Shown here: positions 7,265 through 11,773 of the stretch, piece by piece
Position numbering within the stretch: position 1 is the stretch's first letter
Layout: every line of letters starts with the position of its first letter
From: UBA993 sp964436815
GTDB taxonomy: Bacteria; Bacillota; Dethiobacteria; DTU022
Reading direction: 5' to 3'
DNA length: 11,773 bases
Assembly (NCBI GenBank): GCA_964436815.1
Contig: CAYTER010000058.1
Span: 1-11,773 of the forward strand
Notes under the pieces: model-generated
The model's database searches: none
The model's input: only the letters and a program-made list of their open reading frames with translations
What the model was told of the DNA's origin: nothing
Translations under genes and position numbers: made by a program

Positions 7265-8044
7265 TCATGAGGCAAGGAATTTTAATATCGTTCTGTTTGT
7301 CTCTTCAGGATTATCCTGATTCGCAATATGATGTGCATCTTTAATGATCTGCAATTCGCTCTCCGGGCAGTGCTTATGCCATCTAGCCATCTGCTTTTGA
7401 ACGAAAGCGGTTTCATGATCCCCGTGACATAGTAGTTTGGGTTCTGAGGTGTGGTGCGGTAACCCGCGCGTCATGTCCCGGAGTAATTCCTGGGTCAAGT
7501 GACTCATAACTTTCTTTCCGTTTTCGGAAGCGACCTTTTCCAAATAAGATCTGGTTTCCTGTTTTAAAGCGCGGTGCTCGGCGAATGCTTTAAAGATCTG
7601 ACTGCTGGGGTAAAAAGCTATAAATAAGCCGATCAGGGGGTTTGCTATTTTAATAAGCGATGTAACCGGCGGGTGCAGAGGACTGCCGCCAATATGAATA
7701 GTAGCCTTGGTCTTTTCCGGGTATTTATAGGCTGCAATCTGAGTTACGTAACTTCCCAGAGATAACCCTGCCAGAACTGTCTTTTTAACTTCAAGGTGAT
7801 CCAGCAAGTCAGTCAGCAAATCAGCTGCTGTCTCCGTATAAGGGAGATTATCATCAATTGGTGCTGATTTGCCGTGATAAGGCAAATCCCAAAGGATTAC
7901 CCTGTATTGGTCTTGCAAAGCTTCTGCTTGGGCCTTAAATGTTTCATGATTCATGTTAACCCCATGAGAAAAAATAACAGCCGGTGAATCGTCGTCGCCA
8001 TGAACCTCATAATATAGATTGCCTAATTTACTTTCAAAAAACAT
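7265..8044 (-). CDS. Alpha/beta-fold hydrolase
   Basis: A 259-residue single-domain alpha/beta hydrolase. The oxyanion-hole motif is SHGVNM (26-31), the nucleophile elbow is G93-L-S95-L-G97, the acid is probably D209 in LLCHGDHE, and the base is H239 in DAHHIANQDNPEE. A cap region of about residues 125-200 lies between strands 6 and 7. No signal peptide, so cytoplasmic. The ATG at 8044 is chosen because GGGAG lies about 8 bases upstream; a TTG at 8047 is in frame but unnecessary. It is followed at once by the EamA transporter, and this pair is probably one transcript. Substrate unknown; esterases, C-C hydrolases and lactonases share these motifs. Confidence 0.9.
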   Translation of the reverse strand: MFFESKLGNLYYEVHGDDDSPAVIFSHGVNMNHETFKAQAEALQDQYRVILWDLPYHGKSAPIDDNLPYTETAADLLTDLLDHLEVKKTVLAGLSLGSYVTQIAAYKYPEKTKATIHIGGSPLHPPVTSLIKIANPLIGLFIAFYPSSQIFKAFAEHRALKQETRSYLEKVASENGKKVMSHLTQELLRDMTRGLPHHTSEPKLLCHGDHETAFVQKQMARWHKHCPESELQIIKDAHHIANQDNPEETNRTILKFLAS

Positions 8045-8079
8045 CAAAACTGCTCCCTTCTTACTTGCTAAACTTTTAT

Positions 8080-8126
8080 ATTATAAAAAAACAACCTTTA
8101 CACTTACGGTTTTCGTATAAGCGTGT
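8080..8126 (-). promoter_or_regulatory. Candidate -10 box and adjoining dyad before the alpha/beta hydrolase gene
   Basis: The minus strand carries a perfect TATAAT (8085-8080), about 36 bases before the hydrolase ATG, inside an AT-rich tract. No good TTGACA is found at 16-18 bases; instead that position is occupied by an imperfect dyad (8100-8126: ACACTTACG, five-base loop, CGTATAAGCGTGT, with small bulges). This could be a regulator site replacing a -35 box. Speculative. Confidence 0.25.
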
Positions 8127-8197
8127 TTTTAGCAGGGAAATAATAAAAAGCGGATTACTCCACATATTCGATGGAAGGCTTTATCTACCCTTTTATT

Positions 8198-8386
8198 TTA
8201 TTGCTTTTTCTTATTTAAATAATAGATTAAAACTATCAGCTGCAACAGACCCCCGGGAACCCAGAAGTATCCCAAGTACTTTAATACATTATTGTCATAT
8301 TTTAAACCGATAACAATAAAGATCAACCCTAAAAAGATAAAAGTTGCCGCGCTCGCCAATAATCCTGCTTTTTGAAGTTTTGGCAT
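8198..8386 (-). CDS. Small two-helix membrane protein, unrecognised
   Basis: A 62-residue protein with two hydrophobic helices (about 8-27 and 40-58) joined by a short loop KYDNNVLKYLGYF and ending in a lysine-rich tail (NKKKQ). The start at 8386 is firm: AGGAG lies 8 bases upstream. The frame is open further upstream to 8515, but that part has no ribosome site and runs through the terminator of the universal stress gene. I do not recognise a named family. It has its own ribosome site, follows the terminator at 8442-8475 and precedes the alpha/beta hydrolase by 153 bases, so it may be a single-gene unit. Confidence 0.7.
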   Translation of the reverse strand: MPKLQKAGLLASAATFIFLGLIFIVIGLKYDNNVLKYLGYFWVPGGLLQLIVLIYYLNKKKQ

Positions 8387-8441
8387 TATATTTGCTCCTT
8401 TATGAAGAACTATTGTAAACGGGAGTGCTGACAAATGCAAT

Positions 8442-8475
8442 AAAAAAACCGGGAAAGGGGCAGGCTCTCCCGGTT
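8442..8475 (-). terminator. Rho-independent terminator after the universal stress protein gene
   Basis: Read on the minus strand, AACCGGGA (8475-8468) and TCCCGGTT (8454-8447) form a perfect 8-bp stem around a 13-base loop, followed at once by a run of seven T (8448-8442). It begins 16 bases past the stop of the universal stress gene. Confidence 0.9.
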
Positions 8476-8490
8476 CATCATTTGTGCCGC

Positions 8491-8952
8491 CTACCTGACA
8501 ACCATTACGCAACAATTCTTTGCTTCCTGGACGACAGCATTGCTTACGCTACCTAAAAACAACTTTTTCAGTCCGCCCAACCCCCGGCTGCCGATGACAA
8601 TTAAGTCATAATCCTTTTCGTGAGCTGTTTCGACAATCGTATGAGCCGGATGCCCTTCTGCCAGAATTGAATCGGCATTGATTTTTTTAGTCGCAAAAAA
8701 GTCAACTGCTTCATCGAGATATTTTTGTCTCTGCAACTTGAGACTTTCGTACATCTTTTTTATTCTTTCCAAGTCTTCCGGAGTAACCATGTAATCCCGG
8801 CTGCCCCATCCTGCTGATGATACGTCCATTTTGCCGTCATATACATGTATAACGGTCACTTTTTCTATGATTTCGCTTCCTGCGATTAGTGCGGCTTTTT
8901 CTAAGGCTTTTTGACTCTGTTCCGAACCATCGGTACACACTAACATTTTCAT
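8491..8952 (-). CDS. Universal stress protein (UspA family)
   Basis: A 153-residue single-domain universal stress protein, a cytoplasmic nucleotide-binding regulator of stress or energy shortage. The first strand MKMLVCTDGS carries the conserved aspartate D8, and the ATP-binding signature G121-x2-G124-x9-G134-S135 is complete, so this is probably an ATP-binding type. Length is typical. The start at 8952 is chosen because GGGGAG lies 8 bases upstream; a GTG at 8961 abuts that site and an ATG at 8946 would be too far. It has its own promoter (9004-9032) and a strong terminator, so it is likely monocistronic. Confidence 0.93.
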   Translation of the reverse strand: MKMLVCTDGSEQSQKALEKAALIAGSEIIEKVTVIHVYDGKMDVSSAGWGSRDYMVTPEDLERIKKMYESLKLQRQKYLDEAVDFFATKKINADSILAEGHPAHTIVETAHEKDYDLIVIGSRGLGGLKKLFLGSVSNAVVQEAKNCCVMVVR

Positions 8953-9003
8953 GCCTGTCACTCCCCTTTAAGATTGTTAGTAGTCAACAGCCTTCCTAAT
9001 ATT

Positions 9004-9032
9004 ATTATAGAACAAATTATTCTAAATGTAAT
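9004..9032 (-). promoter_or_regulatory. Sigma-A promoter for the universal stress protein gene
   Basis: Minus strand: -35 ATTACA (9032-9027, four of six matches), a 17-base spacer, and a perfect -10 TATAAT (9009-9004). The start would be near 8997, giving a leader of about 45 bases that includes the GGGGAG ribosome site. Confidence 0.55.
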
Positions 9033-9057
9033 TGTGAATTTTCAAACACCAGATCAA

Positions 9058-9072
9058 ACGCTTAAATAGCGT
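9058..9072. repeat. Short inverted repeat upstream of the universal stress promoter
   Basis: ACGCT (9058-9062) and AGCGT (9068-9072) are perfect 5-base arms around TAAAT. It lies about 25 bases upstream of the -35 box of the universal stress gene and about 100 bases beyond the yrdB-like stop. It has no T run, so an operator is as likely as a weak terminator; chance is possible. Confidence 0.3.
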
Positions 9073-9170
9073 CGGACAACGAGGTAGTGGTTTAAAGCTA
9101 ATGAATGTGCGCTTTTACCCTGGCTAATCATGGTTGCAACTTCGCAACAGACCGTATAATGTTCAACCTT

Positions 9171-9539
9171 TTAATTCTTAAGAAGCCACAAAATACGATC
9201 GTAGGAAACGATGTAGTGGATGAGAGTGATAATGCCAAAAACCCAGCCTGCATTGTGCAAACCGCTGGCAAAAAAACAATAGGCAGCAAAGGAAAAGAAG
9301 CCAATCTCGAGCAGCAATCGCACCCAGCCCTGAACCGCAACGACAGCATTGCCGCTTGCGCTGGTATCGCCAGGAACACGGAAAATACCCCACAAAGCAG
9401 CGGCAATCAGAGGTAACCCGATCATCAGCAGATAGCGCCAAAAATCCGGACGTTGACTCCATCCCCAACGGCCGAATGCATACAGGGCAGTTAGCTCTAA
9501 CAAAAAGCGCACGGCAAGATTGATCATGTTCTGACTCAT
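9171..9539 (-). CDS. YrdB-like (DUF2568) four-helix membrane protein
   Basis: A 122-residue membrane protein with four hydrophobic helices (about 6-23, 35-52, 70-92, 98-112), matching the YrdB/DUF2568 family in length and in marks such as LLELTALYAFGRWG (13-26), ALWGIFRVPGD (48-58) and VRLLLEIGFF (73-82). Function is unknown for the family. The start is supported by GAGGTGA about 6 bases before the ATG. It follows the radical SAM gene by 64 bases on the same strand and may be co-transcribed with it. Another open frame of the same length overlaps this one but its product is arginine- and cysteine-rich with no family resemblance, so it is discarded. Confidence 0.85.
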   Translation of the reverse strand: MSQNMINLAVRFLLELTALYAFGRWGWSQRPDFWRYLLMIGLPLIAAALWGIFRVPGDTSASGNAVVAVQGWVRLLLEIGFFSFAAYCFFASGLHNAGWVFGIITLIHYIVSYDRILWLLKN

Positions 9540-9603
9540 TGTTCACCTCTTTAAAAAGCTACTAAAATCCAAGATAACCGACATCGATGGACTACTTTGA
9601 TTC

Positions 9604-10866
9604 TCAAACGATCCGATAAGGGAGATAAGCTCCCTCGGGTATCGTATCAATATATTGTTTGCGGAAAACAGGGTTTTGCATCCGACAGGTTAATACCTGC
9701 TGTTGATATGCCGGATGGCTCGTCAGATTATGCCACAACTGATCAACTGACGATTCCCTGATATTACCAAAGCTGAGAGGCGTAAAATCACAGGGGGTTA
9801 AGTCTCCCTGCGCCGTTATATGGATTTGGAATTTGGCAGCCAGGCAGCCAATAAAGTGAGAAAAACTTTGTCCACTGTTTGTCCAGCTCTGTGTCACAAC
9901 CCTGAGTTTTCCGCGGTAGCGCCGGTTGATCATTTTCATATCTGCGATCAGACGGCGGCGTGATCCCTTGTCGTTTAACAATTCTTTTTTGCCGCGAAGT
10001 CTTCCGGTTTCTATGGCATCAAAAACAGTTATCTCATGGGCACCCCAACTTTGTACCAGCCTGGCGATTTCAGGTAAAAACCCCTTTTCTATTCTGTCCC
10101 GGGTGGCATAGGTTGAAATTCCTACCAACAGACCGTTTTCCCTGGCCTCCCGCACACCATCCTCGACTGCTTTAAAAGCTCCTCTAGAGCCTCGCATTTG
10201 ATCATGTTCATAGGGGTCAGCAGAATCAAGACTTATCTGGAGTCCATAGAGGCCTGCTGATTTTAAATCAGTAATCATCCTGCTGCTCAAGGCTGCTGCA
10301 TTAGTAAATACCTGGGTTACGGCCATCTCTTCAGGCACAGAGACAATGAAGCGGTTAATATCTTTGTTCAGGAGCGGTTCACCACCGGTAAAGGTAATAT
10401 TACTAACACCCAGTGCCAGACACTCTTCAATAACCCTTAGTATTTCGTCATAGTTCATCTCCGGCCGCTGTGGATCCCGGCCAGCAGCACTGCAATGATT
10501 ACAGGAATATTGGCACTGCCCTGTTATACCAATAGTAGCCGCAAGCGGAACCGGTCTTTTATAGATGAGCGTGGAAATTACCGATTCAAACATCCGCTCA
10601 TGAGCCGGGCTTGGTATGGGCGGAAAATATATGGAGTAAATATTTTTCCCATTTCTCTTTTCCAGGGTTCCAAGAGAGGTGTGCGATAATAAAAAGCGCT
10701 TGATAAAGAAGCGGATCCACGGCGATGTTATCCCGGCTACCCGAACTTTTAAACCTTCACCCTTTACGGCAACCTCTACTTCAAGATGCTCCAGCTCAGG
10801 TATATTTCTTGCCCGGTAAATATGATGTGGATCAGCAAAGCACTTATTGGCAGTTTCTCCGATCAG
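9604..10866 (-). CDS. Radical SAM protein with SPASM/twitch-like C-terminus, probable CTG start
   Basis: A radical SAM enzyme, about 420 residues if it starts at the CTG at 10866 (329 if at ATG 10593). From the CTG: an N-terminal region of about 91 residues, then the 4Fe-4S motif C118-x3-C122-x2-C125, the GGEP SAM-binding motif at 161-164, the rest of the barrel, and three further cysteines (341, 359, 394) in a SPASM/twitch-like tail that could hold a second cluster. The upstream 91 codons contain no ATG, GTG or TTG yet read as sound protein (for example ARNIPELEHLEVEV, FPPIPSPAHERM), and AAGGGG lies 6 bases before the CTG. ATG 10593 has no ribosome site. The reaction is unknown; relatives modify peptides or cofactors, but no precursor peptide is evident. 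The yrdB-like gene follows after 64 bases. Confidence 0.85.
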   Translation of the reverse strand: MIGETANKCFADPHHIYRARNIPELEHLEVEVAVKGEGLKVRVAGITSPWIRFFIKRFLLSHTSLGTLEKRNGKNIYSIYFPPIPSPAHERMFESVISTLIYKRPVPLAATIGITGQCQYSCNHCSAAGRDPQRPEMNYDEILRVIEECLALGVSNITFTGGEPLLNKDINRFIVSVPEEMAVTQVFTNAAALSSRMITDLKSAGLYGLQISLDSADPYEHDQMRGSRGAFKAVEDGVREARENGLLVGISTYATRDRIEKGFLPEIARLVQSWGAHEITVFDAIETGRLRGKKELLNDKGSRRRLIADMKMINRRYRGKLRVVTQSWTNSGQSFSHFIGCLAAKFQIHITAQGDLTPCDFTPLSFGNIRESSVDQLWHNLTSHPAYQQQVLTCRMQNPVFRKQYIDTIPEGAYLPYRIV

Positions 10867-10872
10867 AACCGT

Positions 10873-10878
10873 CCCCTT
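10873..10878 (-). promoter_or_regulatory. Shine-Dalgarno that decides the radical SAM start
   Basis: AAGGGG on the minus strand, with 6 bases (ACGGTT) before the in-frame CTG at 10866. An in-frame stop lies just above it at 10884-10882, so translation must begin in this short interval or at the distant ATG 10593, which lacks a ribosome site. Confidence 0.55.
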
Positions 10879-10911
10879 AAGTTAAAGATTAACGCACTGT
10901 CTGCTCTTTTA

Positions 10912-10940
10912 ATAATATCTGCTTCCGCTGATCCCGATAA
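10912..10940 (-). promoter_or_regulatory. Candidate promoter for the radical SAM gene
   Basis: Minus strand: -10 TATTAT (10917-10912, five of six matches) with a 17-base spacer from a weak -35 TTATCG (10940-10935). The -35 box lies on one arm of the dyad at 10937-10958. The leader would be about 40 bases. Confidence 0.4.
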
Positions 10941-10958
10941 CCTTTTCGGCAAGGTTAT
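10937..10958. repeat. Perfect 8-bp dyad, possible operator
   Basis: ATAACCTT (10937-10944), loop TTCGGC, AAGGTTAT (10951-10958). It lies upstream of both divergent genes, so a terminator role is unlikely although AT-rich sequence follows on the plus strand. It overlaps the candidate -35 box of the radical SAM gene, which suits a repressor site. Confidence 0.45.
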
Positions 10959-11073
10959 ATTTTAATCACACAAAATCGCGCAAAGGTTAAACCAGTTAAT
11001 CTTTCAATTTGCCTGATCGATAATCCTTTTTCGTCACCTACCTGATCTGTGTTTTAAAAAACCTACAGTGCTA

Positions 11074-11102
11074 TTGCCCATTTAAACTTTGATATATACT
11101 AT
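11074..11102 (+). promoter_or_regulatory. Candidate promoter for the C_GCAxxG_C_C gene
   Basis: Plus strand: -35 TTGCCC (11074-11079), 17-base spacer, -10 TACTAT (11097-11102), each four of six matches; an overlapping TATACT at 11095-11100 is an alternative -10. The leader would be about 90 bases. Confidence 0.35.
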
Positions 11103-11201
11103 AGATATTTAACAACATCGGGATGGATTACGATGAATCAAGAATGATCACTTGGATGTTTAGAGATAGCTTTAATAATATCAATTGCAAGGAGTTTAAA
11201 T

Positions 11202-11654
11202 ATGAATCGTTCAGAAATTGCAGCTAAGAAATTTAACGACGGATACTGCTGCTCCCAGGCTGTTTTGTTCAGTTTTGCCGACAAAGCCGGTATTTCAGAA
11301 GACATGGCATTGAGATTAGCCGATGGTTTCGGAGCCGGTATGGCTCGCAAGCAGGAGGTGTGCGGAGCGGTATCCGGTTCTATTCTCACCCTTGGCCTGC
11401 TTTATGGAAGAGGCGAAAACGAGAGCGAGGAAAAGCACGAGTATACTTATGACCGGGTCAGGGATTTTATGGCCAGGTTTGAAGCCCTGCACGGTTCAAT
11501 CACCTGCAGGAAACTGCTTGATGAAATAGATTTAAACGCAGATGCGGGGCAGGAGCGCTTCAAAGCAGAAAACTGGCGTGAAACCTGCGCCAGCTATGTG
11601 GCTGATGCCGCCAGGATCTTAGGTGAGCTGATAGACGAACACCCGAAGGTATAA
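11202..11654 (+). CDS. C_GCAxxG_C_C family putative redox protein
   Basis: A 150-residue protein of the C_GCAxxG_C_C family, small cysteine-rich proteins common in anaerobes and believed to be redox-active or metal-binding, function unproven. The cysteine pattern fits: C16-C17 in the opening helix (NDGYCCSQA), C54 in the central VCGAVSG motif (53-59), C102 in SITCRKLL and C129 near the end (ETCASYV). The glycine-rich GFGAGMARK (42-50) before the central motif is also typical. No signal peptide or membrane helix. AAGGAG lies 8 bases before the ATG. It is divergent from the radical SAM gene, which also carries extra cysteines; a shared redox role is only a guess. Confidence 0.9.
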   Translation: MNRSEIAAKKFNDGYCCSQAVLFSFADKAGISEDMALRLADGFGAGMARKQEVCGAVSGSILTLGLLYGRGENESEEKHEYTYDRVRDFMARFEALHGSITCRKLLDEIDLNADAGQERFKAENWRETCASYVADAARILGELIDEHPKV

Positions 11655-11773
11655 TTAACTGATCAGGCCGATGCTGATAACATTTGATTTAATGATTGTC
11701 TGATGAGCTTTTAAATGATTAATTTAGTCCTCAGTAGTTTGTCACTTAACCCCTGCGCTGTCAAATTACATCA

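Larger units (their letters stand above)
10867..11201. other. Divergent spacer between the radical SAM and C_GCAxxG_C_C genes
   Basis: These 335 bases contain the radical SAM ribosome site (10873-10878), candidate promoters facing each way (10912-10940 minus, 11074-11102 plus), a perfect dyad at 10937-10958, and a pair of inverted 10-base copies (10884-10893, 10995-11004). A stretch at 11005-11070 shows nothing I can name. No RNA family or intact gene was seen. Confidence 0.5.

Noticed and set aside
8145..8182. Possible terminator of the small membrane protein gene (AAAGC/GCTTT with T run on the minus strand)
   Set aside because: Five-bp outer stem with a large, poorly paired loop; too weak to call.
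9129..9150. GTTGC/GCAAC hairpin after the YrdB-like gene
   Set aside because: Short stem without a following T run on the minus strand.
9178..9546. A 122-codon open frame on the minus strand almost coincident with the YrdB-like gene
   Set aside because: Its product is rich in Cys and Arg with no membrane helices or family resemblance, while the overlapping frame gives a clean YrdB-like protein with a better placed ribosome site.
10495..10689. A 64-codon plus-strand ORF opposite the radical SAM N-terminus
   Set aside because: It is the antisense shadow of the radical SAM frame and has no ribosome site.
11123..11227. A 34-residue ORF overlapping the start of the C_GCAxxG_C_C gene, considered as a leader or RiPP precursor for the radical SAM enzyme
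   Set aside because: No ribosome site before its ATG, it overlaps a well-supported start in another frame, and it has no leader/core pattern.
1..11773. Mobile element, defence island, CRISPR or toxin-antitoxin system
   Set aside because: No transposase, integrase, nuclease-helicase, repeat array, or paired small toxin and antitoxin genes were found on either strand.

Overview
The window looks like a chromosomal stretch from a Gram-positive-type bacterium, most likely a Clostridia-like, probably anaerobic member of the Bacillota. The basis is strong GGAGG-type ribosome sites before most genes, sigma-A-like promoter hexamers, mid-range base composition by eye, and gene families common in such organisms (C_GCAxxG_C_C redox protein, YqxD/YaiI protein, DUF6498-like membrane protein, radical SAM protein with extra cysteines). 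This is inference; there is no rRNA or other marker gene to settle it. I see no transposase, integrase, CRISPR array, tRNA or rRNA.

Layout. (1) 132-2145, plus strand: a CrtI-like FAD oxidoreductase followed by a PhnB-like VOC protein. (2) 2160-4515, minus strand: an apparent three-gene operon read from right to left, DUF6498-like membrane protein, then beta-lactamase-fold serine hydrolase, then DinB-like protein. It is preceded by a leader of about 225 bases that holds a tiny ORF and a fragment of protein-like sequence. (3) 4825-6247, plus strand: a YaiI/YqxD protein whose end overlaps the start of a PLP-dependent threonine dehydratase-like enzyme. The promoters of blocks 2 and 3 appear to lie back to back with overlapping -35 boxes. 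(4) 6342-10866, minus strand, again read from right to left: radical SAM protein, YrdB-like membrane protein, universal stress protein followed by a clear terminator, a 62-residue membrane protein, an alpha/beta hydrolase and an EamA-type transporter. (5) 11202-11654, plus strand: a C_GCAxxG_C_C redox protein, divergent from the radical SAM gene across a 335-base spacer rich in dyads.

The genes do not form one obvious pathway; most are housekeeping or accessory enzymes of unknown substrate. The best observation is that the radical SAM reading frame runs about 91 codons upstream of its first ATG with no ATG, GTG or TTG, and a good Shine-Dalgarno sits 6 bases before an in-frame CTG. The protein is therefore probably about 420 residues with a non-standard start, or the start codon is mutated. 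I found no convincing new multi-gene system; the remaining findings are modest regulatory and gene-remnant observations.
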